A stretch of DNA of 64,000 bases from NCBI GenBank assembly GCA_021201295.1, contig JAJQFE010000069.1, positions 1 through 64,000 of the forward strand, read 5' to 3'. How positions within the stretch are numbered: position 1 is the stretch's first letter; every line of letters starts with the position of its first letter. This document shows, piece by piece, positions 34,932-45,514 of this stretch. The notes under the pieces are model-generated. The model did no database searches and was not told the origin of the DNA. It worked only from the letters and a program-made list of their open reading frames with translations. This DNA comes from Tannerellaceae bacterium (GTDB taxonomy: Bacteria > Bacteroidota > Bacteroidia > Bacteroidales > Tannerellaceae). Both the position numbers and the translations under genes were made by a program.

Positions 34932-36038
34932 CTATTTTTTGTCTATAATTTTTACGATCTCATCCACAATCACTTCCGCACTCCCCCGGAACGCTAAAGT
35001 AGCTATATTTTTACTTAATACCGAAAGCCTGGCATCATCTTTGACTAATTCGATCGCCTGACTAACCAATTTTCCCTCTGCTTCTCCGTCTGTTACCATC
35101 ACCGCAGCCTCTTTGTTCACCAACGCCAGTGCATTTTTTGTCTGATGATCCTCCGAAACATTAGGAGAAGGAACCAGAATCACCGGCTTAGCCAAAATAC
35201 ATAATTCCGAAATAGAACTGGCTCCTGCCCGGGAAATCACCAGATCTGCTGCAGCATACGCATAATCCATACGGGAAATAAAATCCGAATACCAGACAGG
35301 CAGACCTTTATAGGACTCCATATACTTTTGAGCTTCAGAATAATAATAACGTCCGGTCTGCCAGATTAATTGTATGCCTTCTTGCAATAAAACAGCCAGA
35401 CCTTTTTCAATACTCCTGTTAATAGTACGGGCCCCCAGACTTCCCCCAACCACCAACACGGTTTTCTTTCCGGAAGCCAGGCCAAAGAAAGCCAATGCCT
35501 CCTCTTTTTTAGCAACCGCCGCCTCCAGGTCTAACTGGACCGGATTCCCCGTCAACACAATTCGGTCTGCAGGAAAAAACCGTTCCATCTCCTGATAAGC
35601 CACACATATCTTAGTAGCCCGCTTAGCCAATAATTTATTTGTCACCCCGGCATAGGAATTCTGCTCCTGGATCACAGTCGGTACTCCCAGCGATGAGGCC
35701 ATCCACAAAGTGGGACCACTGGCATATCCACCGACCCCGACAGCAATATCCGGATTAAACTCCCGAATAATCTTCCTGGCCATCCGGAGGCTCTTGGCCA
35801 ATTTAGCCAATACCTTCACATTCCGGAAAAGATGGGCACGGTCAAAACCACTGACAGGCAAACCAACAATCGTATAGCCGGCAGCCGGGACACGCTCCAT
35901 TTCCATCCGGTCTTCTGCTCCCACAAAAAGAATTTCCGCATCCGGAAACCGTTTTTTAATGGTATTTGCAATTGAGATAGCCGGAAAAATATGCCCCCCG
36001 GTACCTCCTCCACTGATAATAATACGATACGGTCTCAT
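34932..36038 (-). CDS. murG: UDP-GlcNAc:lipid I N-acetylglucosaminyltransferase MurG
   Basis: MurG transfers GlcNAc to lipid I to make lipid II at the inner membrane surface. The 368-residue GT28 enzyme has the N-terminal SGGGTGGHIFPAISIA (about 9-24), GVGGYASGPTLWMA (about 101-114), IQEQNSYAGVTNKLL (about 123-137) and VVGGSLGARTINRS (about 196-209). The UDP-binding region SRAGASSISEL (about 270-280) follows. Its ATG overlaps the ftsW TGA (ATGA), pointing to translational coupling. The stop is TAG. Confidence 0.97.
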   Translation of the reverse strand: MRPYRIIISGGGTGGHIFPAISIANTIKKRFPDAEILFVGAEDRMEMERVPAAGYTIVGLPVSGFDRAHLFRNVKVLAKLAKSLRMARKIIREFNPDIAVGVGGYASGPTLWMASSLGVPTVIQEQNSYAGVTNKLLAKRATKICVAYQEMERFFPADRIVLTGNPVQLDLEAAVAKKEEALAFFGLASGKKTVLVVGGSLGARTINRSIEKGLAVLLQEGIQLIWQTGRYYYSEAQKYMESYKGLPVWYSDFISRMDYAYAAADLVISRAGASSISELCILAKPVILVPSPNVSEDHQTKNALALVNKEAAVMVTDGEAEGKLVSQAIELVKDDARLSVLSKNIATLAFRGSAEVIVDEIVKIIDKK

Positions 36039-37300
36039 GCTAATTCCGTTTGTGTTTCCAAAGCAACCATCGGAGGATTCTCCCCATCTTCCGGTAACTC
36101 CTTCAGGGTTTCATCCCCAGTCTCTGTAATTTCCGGTTCATCCTCTTCATTCCCCATATGGGCTCCAAACCGGCTGACACTCAATATCACACCGAAATAA
36201 ATGCAGGAGATCACCGTAGAAGTACCTCCACGGCTGACCAGCGGCATCGGTTGGCCTGTGACAGGGATCAGGTTTACTGCCACCGCCATGTTAGCCAGCG
36301 CCTGCACAACCAACAACAAACCGCAGCCCAAAACCAGAAACTTAGGAAATAATTTATCACATTTCCGGGCAATCATTCCAACCCGGACCAATAACATAAT
36401 ATATAGCAGAAGGACAAATACCCCTCCGATAATTCCCAATTCCTCTATAATGATCGCATAAATAAAATCAGAATAAGCCTGAGGCAGAAAATCCCTTTGC
36501 TGCCCATGTCCCGGCATCTGCCCGAAGAGCCCTCCCCGTGCGATTGCGATCTTGGCATGCGAAACCTGATAGTTATCATCATTGATCTCATAGGTAGCGG
36601 CATCCAGTCGTTTCTCTTTACTTTTAAAATCAGAGATACGCTCTTTCCACGTAGCAGCCCGGGGAATTACTGACAGGTACTCCCTGGGAGTAATGGTCAA
36701 AGTCAGGATAAATAACCCTAATCCCAATGCCAGGACACCAGCCAGCATAGCTAAATTCTTAAAAGGTAACTGACCAATAAACATCATCAGGCAACAGACC
36801 GCAAACAACATAATCGCAGTAGAAAAGTTCTCCGGAAGAATCAGGACACAGGTAAGGCCCACTCCCACCAGAATATAAGTAAAAATCTGTTTCTCTGTAA
36901 ATTTACCGCGCCTGCTCAGCATAAAAGCGACAAACACAATACACGCCAGTTTGGCGATTTCCGAAGGCTGGAATTGTATACCCAGGATCTCCAGCCACCG
37001 GTGTGCATCATTCGTTCGGACCCCGATAAAAGGGGTGATTAACAGCAGCACCATAGACACCGGAAGCAACAGGATCAACACAGAAAAAAAACGAATAGGA
37101 ATATTATGGATCAGTAAAATAAGGACAAACCCTCCCAACAGGAAAGAGGCATGACGAACAATCGGTGCCCAATAATTCGCATTCTTATAAGCAATCGTAC
37201 TGGTCGCACTGAATACTTCCACAACCGAAATAAGACACAGAAACATAAAAATGATCCAGATCACCCGGTCTCCTTTAAATAATTTATTAGCCAGATCCAT
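36035..37300 (-). CDS. ftsW: Lipid II polymerase FtsW (SEDS family)
   Basis: FtsW is the septal peptidoglycan glycosyltransferase of the SEDS family. The 421-residue protein has about ten membrane helices. Visible signatures are FQPSEIAKLACIVFVAFML (about 131-149), the loop with HGQQRDFLPQAYSDFIYAIIIEELG (about 263-287) and NLIPVTGQPMPLVSRGGTSTVISCIYFG (about 343-370). An acidic C-terminal tail (about 385-421) is cytoplasmic. It ends in TGA; reading this TGA as Trp would run on for about 80 codons inside murG, so TGA must act as a stop here. Confidence 0.96.
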   Translation of the reverse strand: MDLANKLFKGDRVIWIIFMFLCLISVVEVFSATSTIAYKNANYWAPIVRHASFLLGGFVLILLIHNIPIRFFSVLILLLPVSMVLLLITPFIGVRTNDAHRWLEILGIQFQPSEIAKLACIVFVAFMLSRRGKFTEKQIFTYILVGVGLTCVLILPENFSTAIMLFAVCCLMMFIGQLPFKNLAMLAGVLALGLGLFILTLTITPREYLSVIPRAATWKERISDFKSKEKRLDAATYEINDDNYQVSHAKIAIARGGLFGQMPGHGQQRDFLPQAYSDFIYAIIIEELGIIGGVFVLLLYIMLLVRVGMIARKCDKLFPKFLVLGCGLLLVVQALANMAVAVNLIPVTGQPMPLVSRGGTSTVISCIYFGVILSVSRFGAHMGNEEDEPEITETGDETLKELPEDGENPPMVALETQTELA

Positions 37301-37317
37301 ATAATAATCTTCCTATT

Positions 37318-38655
37318 TTATAAATTTCGTACACATGTTTTAAACTGCGTGCCCCTGTCCTCATAGCTTTTGAACAGGTCAAAACTGGCACAGCAGGGAG
37401 ACAGCAGCACCGTATCACCTTTCTGTGCCACCTGATACGCTTTCGCCACAGCCTCCTCCATAGAGCCTGCCTCTTCTATCCATTCTACTTTCCCATCAAA
37501 GAACTGATGCAACTTCCGGTTATCCACTCCCAAAAAGATCAGGGCACGGGCTTTCTGCCGGACCAGCTCTTCTATTTCCGTATAATCGTTTCCTTTATCC
37601 GTTCCCCCCAGGATAAGTACCACTTTCGTCACCATACTTTGCAAAGCATACCAGCAGGAATTGACATTCGTAGCTTTAGAGTCGTTGATATAATCTACTC
37701 CCCGCACCCGGGCCACATGCTCCAGACGATGTTCCACTCCTGTGAAGTCACTCAAAGAAGCCCGGATATTTTCATCATGAATATCTACTACCTTGGCAGC
37801 AATCGCAGAAGCTAAGGAATTATATAAATTGTGTGTCCCGGTCAAAGCCAGTAAATCCTGATCCATAGTAAATCTCCCATTCAAAGTTTCTAATATAATC
37901 TCTCTCTTCTCCACATATCCCTTCACACCCTCCCGGTAGGATTCCGCAAAAGGATAAAGAGTAGCTGCCGGTTTCCGGATGGCCACTTCACGGGCAATGA
38001 CAGGATCATCATTCCAGAAAATAAAAGCATCCTTTTCCATCTGATTCTGTAAAATACGGAACTTAGCATCCACATACTTTTGCATATCATAGTCATACCG
38101 GTCCAGATGATCCGGTGTAATATTAAGCAGAATAGCCACATCCACCTTAAACTCATACATATTGTCTAACTGAAAACTGCTCAACTCAATAACATAGAGA
38201 GCATGCGGCTCTTCAGCTACCTGCAAAGCAAGGCTCTTCCCTACATTCCCGGCCAGTCCGACATCCAGTCCGGCCTCTTTCAGGAGATGATACGTCAGCA
38301 TGGTAGTAGTAGTCTTCCCGTTACTACCCGTAATACAAATCATCCGGGCATCTGTGTAACGACCGGCAAATTCGATTTCAGAAATAACCGGTATATGTCT
38401 TTTCAGCAGTTTCCGGACAATAGGCGCTTTATCCGGTATACCCGGACTCTTAATCACCTCCCCAGCCGCCAGAATAATGTCTTCCGTATGCTGATTCTCC
38501 TCCCAGGAAATCCCATGGGAATCCAGCAGTTCCCGATAGTGAGGTTTAATAGCGGAAGCATCCGACAGGAACACATCAAAGCCCTGCTTTTTAGCCAGCA
38601 CAGCCGCTCCCGCTCCACTTTCTCCTCCACCTAATATGACTATTTTCCTACTCAT
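37318..38655 (-). CDS. murD: UDP-N-acetylmuramoylalanine--D-glutamate ligase
   Basis: MurD adds D-Glu to UDP-MurNAc-L-Ala. The 445-residue ligase has a Rossmann-like N-terminal domain beginning IVILGGGESGAGAAVLAKK, the P-loop GSNGKTTTT (110-118), YVIELSSFQLD (about 155-165), LNITPDHLDRY and the C-terminal GVEHRLEHV and NDSKATN motifs. Its ATG (38653-38655) overlaps the stop codon of mraY by one base. It is followed by ftsW after 17 bases. Confidence 0.97.
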   Translation of the reverse strand: MSRKIVILGGGESGAGAAVLAKKQGFDVFLSDASAIKPHYRELLDSHGISWEENQHTEDIILAAGEVIKSPGIPDKAPIVRKLLKRHIPVISEIEFAGRYTDARMICITGSNGKTTTTMLTYHLLKEAGLDVGLAGNVGKSLALQVAEEPHALYVIELSSFQLDNMYEFKVDVAILLNITPDHLDRYDYDMQKYVDAKFRILQNQMEKDAFIFWNDDPVIAREVAIRKPAATLYPFAESYREGVKGYVEKREIILETLNGRFTMDQDLLALTGTHNLYNSLASAIAAKVVDIHDENIRASLSDFTGVEHRLEHVARVRGVDYINDSKATNVNSCWYALQSMVTKVVLILGGTDKGNDYTEIEELVRQKARALIFLGVDNRKLHQFFDGKVEWIEEAGSMEEAVAKAYQVAQKGDTVLLSPCCASFDLFKSYEDRGTQFKTCVRNL

Positions 38656-39917
38656 TACCTCACTTTTAACGTAACGATTGTAATGACTGCCAGAATGATC
38701 CCGATCAGCCAGAAACGAACCACAATCTTGGATTCAGGCACGATGTTATATGGTTTCTGCAGCCAGGCATCACCTCCGGGCCGGCCGGTTTTCTGAAAAT
38801 AATGGTGAAGCGGAGTCATTTTAAAAATCCTTTTCCCTTCTCCATATTTCCTTTTGGTATATTTAAAGTAAGCCACCTGCATCATGACAGACACACTCTC
38901 CACGAGAAAGATCCCACACAAAATAGGGATTAACAACTCCTTCCGTATAATAATCGCAAAGATGGCAATAATTCCTCCTAAAGTCAGACTTCCGGTATCT
39001 CCCATAAATACCTGTGCAGGAAAAGCATTATACCACAGGAACCCGACAGTGGCACCAATAAAAGCAGCCATAAAAATCACCAGTTCCTCTGCACCGGGAA
39101 TAAACATAATATTTAAAAAAGAGGCAAACTCCGCATGGGAAGACATATAAGCCAATATGCCAAGAGCCACCCCGATAATGGCAGAACTTCCGGCGGCCAG
39201 CCCATCCAGCCCATCTGTCAGGTTAGCTCCATTGGAAACAGCCGTCACCACTAAAATAGTCATCAGAACAAACACGATCCAGGTCGCTTCCGTTTGATAA
39301 TTCCCGGCCCATTTCACCAGCGAAGCATAGTCAAAATTATTATTCTTTAGAAACGGGATAGTTGTTTTAGTGGATTTAGTTTTATCCGGATTAAAATTTA
39401 CACTTTCAACACGATCCTGCGCACCTTTCACCTCTGTATTTTCACGGATCACCACATCCGGACTCAGAAAAAGCACCATACCCACTATAAATCCTAATCC
39501 AACCTGGGCAATGATCTTAAACCGTCCGTGCAATCCCTCCTTATTCTTTTTAAAAACCTTAATATAGTCATCAGCAAAACCAAGACTCCCTAACCACACA
39601 GTAGTGATCAGCATAAGCCATACATAAATGTTATCCAGCTTAGCACATAAAAGAGTAGGAACCAGAATGGCAATAATAATGATAATTCCTCCCATCGTAG
39701 GTGTCCCGGTCTTTTTCATCTGTCCCTCCAGACCCAGGTTCCGGACCACCTCCCCTACCTGAAGCTGCTGCAGTTTATCAATAATACGCCTACCGATAGT
39801 GGTCGAAATGATCAGTGAAAAAAGAAAGGCCAGACTGGAACGGAAGGAGACATACTTAAAGACTCCGGCACCCGGCAGATCGATCTGATCCAGATAATTA
39901 AATAAATAGTACAACAT
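38655..39917 (-). CDS. mraY: Phospho-N-acetylmuramoyl-pentapeptide transferase MraY
   Basis: MraY makes lipid I by joining the UDP-MurNAc-pentapeptide to undecaprenyl phosphate. The protein of about 420 residues has around ten membrane helices. Signatures are [14 protein letters not shown] (about 67-80), [10 protein letters not shown] with the catalytic Asp pair, [10 protein letters not shown] and [11 protein letters not shown]. The insert of about 50 polar residues after [16 protein letters not shown] is usual for Bacteroidota. The frame extends to a TTG at 39944. I choose the ATG at 39917, which leaves a 13-base gap after murE instead of an overlap and gives the usual MLYYLFNYL start. Confidence 0.96.
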   Translation of the reverse strand: MLYYLFNYLDQIDLPGAGVFKYVSFRSSLAFLFSLIISTTIGRRIIDKLQQLQVGEVVRNLGLEGQMKKTGTPTMGGIIIIIAILVPTLLCAKLDNIYVWLMLITTVWLGSLGFADDYIKVFKKNKEGLHGRFKIIAQVGLGFIVGMVLFLSPDVVIRENTEVKGAQDRVESVNFNPDKTKSTKTTIPFLKNNNFDYASLVKWAGNYQTEATWIVFVLMTILVVTAVSNGANLTDGLDGLAAGSSAIIGVALGILAYMSSHAEFASFLNIMFIPGAEELVIFMAAFIGATVGFLWYNAFPAQVFMGDTGSLTLGGIIAIFAIIIRKELLIPILCGIFLVESVSVMMQVAYFKYTKRKYGEGKRIFKMTPLHHYFQKTGRPGGDAWLQKPYNIVPESKIVVRFWLIGIILAVITIVTLKVR

Positions 39918-39930
39918 ATCGCAGTAGTCG

Positions 39931-41385
39931 TTATTGAGTTGCAAAAATTTCCCTTAATTTCTCCCTGTCATCAAAATGGTGCTTTACCCCTTTGATCTCC
40001 TGATAATCCTCATGCCCTTTACCGGCAACTAAAATCACATCTCCTTTTTTAGCCAGCATAGTAGCCGTTTTTATAGCCTGCGTGCGATCCGTAATGCACA
40101 ACATACGCTCCAGATCATCTTTAGACAACCCAGCCACCATATCCTGAATGATCATGTCCGGATCTTCATTCCTCGGATTATCCGAAGTCAGGATCACCTG
40201 ATCACTTAACCTGGCTGCCTCTTTCGCCATGATGGGTCGTTTTCCCTTATCCCGGTTACCTCCAGCACCTACCACAGTAATAATACGTCCTTTTCCCTCC
40301 AGTACTTCATGAATACCCTTCAACACATTCACTAAAGCATCCGGAGTATGGGCATAATCCACTATAGCCGTATATCCTTTCGGAGAAGGAATAGTTTCAA
40401 ACCGGCCGGAAACCGGCCGCAACGTACTCAACACGATCAGCACCTCCTCCGGTTCTTTACCTAAAGCCACAGCCGCCCCATACACGGCTAACAGGTTGTA
40501 GGCATTAAACCGTCCGACAAAATGCACCAGCACTTCACGCCCATTGATCACCAGCTCCGTCCCGTCAAAATGAGATTCCAGTATCTTTCCTTTAAAATCC
40601 GCCATCGTACGAAGCGAATAGGTCAACTTTTCTGCTACCGTATTCTGCAACATGACTAACCCGTTTTTATTATCTGGATTAGTCAGGGCAAATGCTGATA
40701 CAGGAAGGTTATCAAAAAACGTTTTCTTCGCTTTCAGATAGTTCTCTACTGTTTGGTGATAATCCAGATGATCACGCGTCAGGTTAGTAAAAATCCCTCC
40801 ATCAAAAGAAAGTCCGCTGATCCGTTTCTGGCCCACAGCATGGGAACTAACCTCCATAAAAACATATTCACAACCCACCTCCACCATGCGGGCCAGTAAA
40901 CTGTGCAAAGTGACCGGGTCCGGAGTCGTATATTCCGTAGGCAAAGCTTCCCCATCAATATAATTACATACGGTAGAAAGCAACCCTGCCTTATGTCCCA
41001 TTTTCCTGAACATTTCATATAATAAGGTAGCAATCGTTGTTTTACCATTGGTCCCGGTTACCCCCACTAATTTCAACTTTTCAGAAGGATGGCCATACCA
41101 GGCAGAAAGAAGCCTACCCAGCACCTCAGCCGGGTCCTTCACCACTAAAAAAATGGCTTTTCCTTCCAGACCGTCCGGGATCTTTTCACAAACCACAGCC
41201 ACAGCCCCTTTCTCCAAAGCGCTGGCTATATACTGGTGTCCATCCACCTGAACGCCCTTCACAGCAACAAACAGAGAGCCGGCTCCCACTTTCCGGGAAT
41301 CCGATTGAATATGTTGGATATCCGGATTATCGCTTCCAGTTACCTCCGCAACCCCTATTTCCCGGATTAATTTTTTCAGTTCCAT
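39931..41385 (-). CDS. murE: UDP-MurNAc-L-Ala-D-Glu--meso-DAP ligase MurE
   Basis: MurE adds the third residue of the stem peptide. The 484-residue ligase has [16 protein letters not shown] (about 29-44), the P-loop GTNGKTT (111-117), [11 protein letters not shown] (about 199-209) and the C-terminal [11 protein letters not shown]. The motif DNPRNEDP near residue 400 is the signature for meso-diaminopimelate specificity, so the cell wall is of the DAP type, as in other Bacteroidales. It lies 10 bases after ftsI. Confidence 0.97.
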   Translation of the reverse strand: MELKKLIREIGVAEVTGSDNPDIQHIQSDSRKVGAGSLFVAVKGVQVDGHQYIASALEKGAVAVVCEKIPDGLEGKAIFLVVKDPAEVLGRLLSAWYGHPSEKLKLVGVTGTNGKTTIATLLYEMFRKMGHKAGLLSTVCNYIDGEALPTEYTTPDPVTLHSLLARMVEVGCEYVFMEVSSHAVGQKRISGLSFDGGIFTNLTRDHLDYHQTVENYLKAKKTFFDNLPVSAFALTNPDNKNGLVMLQNTVAEKLTYSLRTMADFKGKILESHFDGTELVINGREVLVHFVGRFNAYNLLAVYGAAVALGKEPEEVLIVLSTLRPVSGRFETIPSPKGYTAIVDYAHTPDALVNVLKGIHEVLEGKGRIITVVGAGGNRDKGKRPIMAKEAARLSDQVILTSDNPRNEDPDMIIQDMVAGLSKDDLERMLCITDRTQAIKTATMLAKKGDVILVAGKGHEDYQEIKGVKHHFDDREKLREIFATQ

Positions 41386-41395
41386 ACCTTTTATT

Positions 41396-43558
41396 TTATT
41401 TCAATACCAGATTAACTGTTTGTCCCTTCGTAGCACGTTGCCCCGGAGAGATAGATTGCGAAGTCACCCTTCCCATCCCACGAAGGGAAACCTGTAATCC
41501 TGCACTTTCCATAAGAAAGACAGCATCCTTTGCACCCATACCAATCACACGGGGAACAAGTCCTTCCTGCTGAGGGATATCTTTCAATTTTAATGTACCT
41601 GCCCCGGATTCAGCCAGTACCCAGTTTGTCTCCACAATATCCCTGTCCGTTTTCAAACGGAATTTACTCAACACCTTATCCAATGCCTCCAGGTCTCCGG
41701 CCTTGGGAACAGGCTGTAAGACAGCAGTAGAATCAACAGGAAGTTTCCGTATATCAAATGCCATATGATTCGAATAGACCTTTTCAGCGATATTTTTCAC
41801 TACCACACCCGACATAGTCCCCCCTGACGGATAACCGATCCGGGGTCTGCGGATAACCACTATACAGGAATATTGAGGTTCATCAGCCGGAAAATATCCA
41901 CAAAAGGAAACCTGGTGTCCACTGGTCCGGTACACACCTCCACTGGCAATCTGTGCCGTTCCGGTCTTTCCGGCAATACGGATAGCATCCGACCGGACAG
42001 CGCTTCCGATGCCTTCTTCCACCACTCCAATCAGCATCTCTTTAATGATATCCAATGTCTTTTTAGAACAAATAGAAGGTTTGATCACTTCTGAAGAAAA
42101 ACTTTGCACCGTCTTGCCGTTTTCCAGAATCTCTTTGGTAAACATCGGACGCATCATCTTACCATTATTGGCAATAGCATTGAAGAAAGTCAGTGTATAA
42201 ATAGGCGGCACCTGGGTTTCATACCCGAAAGACATCCAGGGAAGGGTGGTCTTAGACCAGTAAAGTACCGTATCATCCGGCATACGGATCTTGGAACGTC
42301 CGGCTCCCGGGATCTCCAGATTAAGTTCCGCATTCATGCCTACCCGGTAAAGTCCTTCCACAAACTTAGCCGGATTATTTTCATACCCTTTCAGGATAAT
42401 TTTAGCCACTCCGATATTAGAAGAGTACCAGATAGACTGGGCAGCCGTAATCTTTCCATAGCCACCCCGGTTCATATTATGGTCAGTCATACGGGCTCCT
42501 TTATACATATAGATCCCATTCCCGACATCGACCGTATCATCCGGCTGGCAGATCCCATCTTCCAGCGCCACCATCATAGAGGCAACTTTAAAGGTAGAAC
42601 CCGGTTCGATCTCATCAGCCACCGCATGGTTCTTGGTTTCTGCATACACACCTTCCCGGATATGTCCCATATTGGTGATCGCTTTGATCTCTCCGGTGGA
42701 TACCTCCATGACTACCGCCGTACCAGACTCCGCATCAATTGACTTCAGCATATCAACCAAAGATTTTTCCGTAATATCCTGAATGTCTATATCAATAGTA
42801 GTACGGATATCCATCCCGTCCACCGGTTCAATTTCCGTTACATTGGTCCATGCCCCTCCCACACGACGTACAGAACTCAGCCCCGACTGTCCCCGCAGGA
42901 GCGAATCATACTGTAACTCCAATCCGTTTTTACCTTTGGTAATACCAGACGCTTCAATTTCTCCGTAAATATCACCAATTGTCCGGGAAGCTAAAGAGCC
43001 AAACGGTTTGGACCGCTGTACCATTTCTTTGGTATAAAAACCACTTCTGTACCGGCTTTGATTTAAAAAGGGATATTTTTTTATCTCTTTCAGATCCGAA
43101 TAAGAGACTTGCTTTTCATAAACAGGATATTGCCGGCTTTTGCTTTTCCAGCCTTTCAGCAAATAATCCTTATAGGCCGCCGGTGTCCGGTTCTTAAACT
43201 TACGGGAAAGATAATATGCCAGAGAATCCACTCCCTGGGTTTTGGAATGCAGAAAAGTATCCGCAGCAAAACCATCTGCTTTGAAATCAATATACATATA
43301 ATATTTAGGCACACTGATAGCCATCAATTTACCATCCGAGGAATAAATATTTCCTCTCCCCGGTAAAACGAGCCGGTCGGGACGCTTCTGCTTTTCCGAG
43401 ATCTGCATCCACGTCTCTTTCTCCACAAAAGCAGTTTCAAAAGCACGAAACAGGATCCCGACTGCGACTAATCCCAGTACCAGTACGACCACAAAATAGC
43501 TAACCAATATACGGCTATCTTTAGGAGCCATATCATTTGCCTTGATCTCCTCAGACAT
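41396..43558 (-). CDS. ftsI: Septal penicillin-binding protein FtsI with PASTA domain
   Basis: The class B PBP that cross-links septal peptidoglycan together with FtsW. In the 720-residue protein, a membrane helix lies at about 18-38, a PBP dimer/pedestal domain at about 60-235 (RGNIYSSDG near 68-76), and the transpeptidase domain follows. Its catalytic Ser is S321 in STFK, with SSN (WYSSNIG) and KTG (AGKTGTAQ). A single PASTA domain (about 665-720, [22 protein letters not shown]) ends the protein. This tail is typical of bacteroidete FtsI. It follows ftsL by 3 bases. Confidence 0.97.
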   Translation of the reverse strand: MSEEIKANDMAPKDSRILVSYFVVVLVLGLVAVGILFRAFETAFVEKETWMQISEKQKRPDRLVLPGRGNIYSSDGKLMAISVPKYYMYIDFKADGFAADTFLHSKTQGVDSLAYYLSRKFKNRTPAAYKDYLLKGWKSKSRQYPVYEKQVSYSDLKEIKKYPFLNQSRYRSGFYTKEMVQRSKPFGSLASRTIGDIYGEIEASGITKGKNGLELQYDSLLRGQSGLSSVRRVGGAWTNVTEIEPVDGMDIRTTIDIDIQDITEKSLVDMLKSIDAESGTAVVMEVSTGEIKAITNMGHIREGVYAETKNHAVADEIEPGSTFKVASMMVALEDGICQPDDTVDVGNGIYMYKGARMTDHNMNRGGYGKITAAQSIWYSSNIGVAKIILKGYENNPAKFVEGLYRVGMNAELNLEIPGAGRSKIRMPDDTVLYWSKTTLPWMSFGYETQVPPIYTLTFFNAIANNGKMMRPMFTKEILENGKTVQSFSSEVIKPSICSKKTLDIIKEMLIGVVEEGIGSAVRSDAIRIAGKTGTAQIASGGVYRTSGHQVSFCGYFPADEPQYSCIVVIRRPRIGYPSGGTMSGVVVKNIAEKVYSNHMAFDIRKLPVDSTAVLQPVPKAGDLEALDKVLSKFRLKTDRDIVETNWVLAESGAGTLKLKDIPQQEGLVPRVIGMGAKDAVFLMESAGLQVSLRGMGRVTSQSISPGQRATKGQTVNLVLK

Positions 43559-43561
43559 GTT

Positions 43562-43915
43562 TTATTTATATAATTCATAAGGGGGAGTTTTTGCCCCTTC
43601 CAGTTCAATACCTTGTTCTTCTACCAGCAATTCGATCTGCGATTGCCGGCTATTCCCGGTCAGTTCCGAAGAAATAGATAACGCTTCAAAACGGACATCC
43701 CTTAACTGCTGCTGCAACCGGTCTATTTCCCGTAGCTTTTGCATACAGGTGTACCGGTTACCAATAAAGAAAAAAACCAGTACCACAATCAACACGATCA
43801 TCTTTGTATGACGGATAATAAAATCCTCGGTCAGGATTCCACCTCCCAACACATACAACAACGAAAGTCTTTTTTCTTTTTTCTTTGATTTTTTACGTTG
43901 CCTGGTCTCTTCCAT
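43562..43915 (-). CDS. ftsL: FtsL-like division protein
   Basis: A 117-residue bitopic protein. A very basic N terminus (RQRKKSKKKEKR) is followed by a membrane helix (about 40-55, MIVLIVVLVFFFIGNRY) and a heptad-rich coiled coil (about 57-95, MQKLREIDRLQQQLRDVRFEAL). Sequence identity with proteobacterial FtsL is low, as usual. The call rests on topology and its position between rsmH and ftsI. Confidence 0.82.
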   Translation of the reverse strand: MEETRQRKKSKKKEKRLSLLYVLGGGILTEDFIIRHTKMIVLIVVLVFFFIGNRYTCMQKLREIDRLQQQLRDVRFEALSISSELTGNSRQSQIELLVEEQGIELEGAKTPPYELYK

Positions 43916-43929
43916 ACCTATATTAGTTG

Positions 43930-44838
43930 TTACCGTTTTTCTGCGATCCTCAGCTTTGCACTACGGGAACGGGGATTTTCCTGAATTTCCTTATCGGATG
44001 GAACAATGACTTTATGGTTCACCAACCGGAAAGGAGTCTGTACATTTCCGAAAAAATCCTGCTCCGTCTTTCCTTCAAAGTTCCCGGTTTTCAGAAAATT
44101 CTTCACTAGGCGGTCTTCCAGCGAATGATACGTAATGACCACCAGGCGCCCACCCGGTTTTAACACCATCAGGGCCTGTTGCAACATATCCTTCAGGGCA
44201 ACCATCTCATTATTCACTTCTATCCGTAATGCCTGAAAAACCTGCGTTAAAAATTTTTTTTCTTTATCCTTTCCTCCGAACGGCCTGATAATCTCCAGAA
44301 ACTCTTCAATCATCCCTATGCTCTTTGTTTCCCTTGCATGCACTATAGCAGCGGCAATTTTCCGGGCTGTTTTTAATTCTCCGTAAAAATAAAATATATC
44401 TGCCAGCTTTTCTTCCGTATAAGAACTCAGTACATCTGCTGCAGTCTGACCTGCACGCGTGTTCATCCGCATATCTAATTGACCATCGAACCGGAATGAA
44501 AAACCCCGGTCTTTATCATCAAAATGGTGGGAAGAAACACCCAGGTCTGCTAAAATGCTATCTACCTGCCCCACTTCATCGTGATAGCGCATAAAATTAT
44601 AGAGATAGCGGAAATTACTCCGGACAAATACAAATCGCGGATCTTCCGGTATATTGTGTTCAGCATCTGCATCCTGGTCAAACCCATACAACCGACCATC
44701 CGTACCCAATTGTTTCAGTATTTCACGGGAATGACCTCCACCTCCGAATGTGACATCCACATAAACCCCGTCAGCCTGTAGGGCCAACCCTTCCAGGCTT
44801 TCTGCTAACATGACCGGTACGTGATAATTGATTTCCAT
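43930..44838 (-). CDS. rsmH: 16S rRNA (cytosine(1402)-N(4))-methyltransferase
   Basis: RsmH (MraW) N4-methylates C1402 of 16S rRNA in the decoding centre. The protein of about 302 residues starts with MEINYHVPVMLAESLEGL. The SAM-binding motif VDVTFGGGGHSREIL follows, then DQDADAE, DSILADLGVSSHHFDDKDRGFSFRFDGQLDMRM, FQALRIEVNNE and VVITYHSLEDRLVK. The frame extends to an ATG at 44856, but the third in-frame ATG at 44838 gives the family-standard start and has GGAAGGG just upstream. It is the first gene of the dcw cluster; mraZ, which usually precedes it, is not present in the 680 bases upstream. Confidence 0.95.
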   Translation of the reverse strand: MEINYHVPVMLAESLEGLALQADGVYVDVTFGGGGHSREILKQLGTDGRLYGFDQDADAEHNIPEDPRFVFVRSNFRYLYNFMRYHDEVGQVDSILADLGVSSHHFDDKDRGFSFRFDGQLDMRMNTRAGQTAADVLSSYTEEKLADIFYFYGELKTARKIAAAIVHARETKSIGMIEEFLEIIRPFGGKDKEKKFLTQVFQALRIEVNNEMVALKDMLQQALMVLKPGGRLVVITYHSLEDRLVKNFLKTGNFEGKTEQDFFGNVQTPFRLVNHKVIVPSDKEIQENPRSRSAKLRIAEKR

Positions 44839-45208
44839 CCCTTCCATCTTCCACATTTGAATACAACTAAAACTCTTATTAACAGGGCTATAAAACCATT
44901 TAATACAAAGACCCTACCCATTGAAGGGTAAAATTAAACAATTCCATACATTTCCCCCAATAAATCCGACGGAAAAATACAAAAAGTTTTCAACAGGTAG
45001 ACAAAAATCCGGAAATATTTTTCAAAAAAGTAATTCACTTATAATCTGACAGATGCATAACCCGATTTAAACCAATAGTTTTACATTATTTCCTGTCTTC
45101 TCTACAGGCAGGAAAATGGCCTGTCCCAAAGGCTATAAGAGAAGAACTCCAAAGAGATTATCTGTTTTCCGGAGAGTACTTAGCCATTTCTTTGAGAGAA
45201 CTAACTTA

Positions 45209-45292
45209 TTTAACCATGGTGCAATACTTATTCAACCCGGGTGCAATTACTATTTAACCATGGTTGAATAGATATTTAACCATGGTTAAATG
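45209..45292. repeat. Array of four 22-bp-spaced palindromes (putative operators)
   Basis: Four copies of a 16-bp palindrome begin at 45209, 45231, 45253 and 45275, an exact 22-bp period. Unit 4 is perfect: TTTAACCATGGTTAAA. Unit 3 reads TTTAACCATGGTTGAA, unit 1 TTTAACCATGGTGCAA, unit 2 TTCAACCCGGGTGCAA. Note that unit 2 changes the centre from CATG to CCGG yet stays symmetric there, and the spacers (about 6 bases) end mostly in TA. A spacing of 22 bp is about two helical turns, so bound dimers would lie on one face of the DNA. I infer an operator array acting on the dcw operon (start 370 bases to the left) or glsAB (start 245 bases to the right). The regulator is unknown. Confidence 0.85.
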
Positions 45293-45506
45293 ACTTAGTT
45301 GTCTTATACCGATGTCTTACCTGAGTAAGGAGTCAGGCTTAGCTCCCGGGGAGTTTTGCTTACGATCCCACAGGTAAACACAGGCTATCCTATTGCAAAT
45401 CACCATGTAGAAAGAATGAAAAAGAAAAGGAAAAGGGAAAATGGCGGTGATTTGGTTATAAATGACAAAAAATGTATGGATGCCATCCATTTTTAATTAT
45501 AACCTT

Positions 45507-45514
45507 TATCTTTG
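45507..45514 (+). promoter_or_regulatory. glsA promoter -7 element
   Basis: TATCTTTG is an exact TAnnTTTG box, 24 bases before the glsA ATG. The region at the -33 distance (about 45484-45494) is T-rich but lacks a perfect TTTG. Confidence 0.6.

Noticed and set aside
36035..36038. A gene fusion of ftsW and murG
   Set aside because: The four-base ATGA overlap is a normal translational coupling arrangement between separate genes.
41037..41573. A 178-codon plus-strand frame across murE and ftsI
   Set aside because: It spans the junction of two real genes on the other strand and its Pro/Ser/Arg-rich product is typical of antisense translation.
42104..42742. A 212-codon plus-strand frame inside ftsI
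   Set aside because: It is antisense to a well-conserved transpeptidase domain, has no recognisable motif and low-complexity His/Arg-rich composition, as expected of a shadow frame.
45209..45292. A miniature CRISPR array
   Set aside because: Repeats are 16-bp palindromes with spacers of only about 6 similar bases; no cas genes are nearby.
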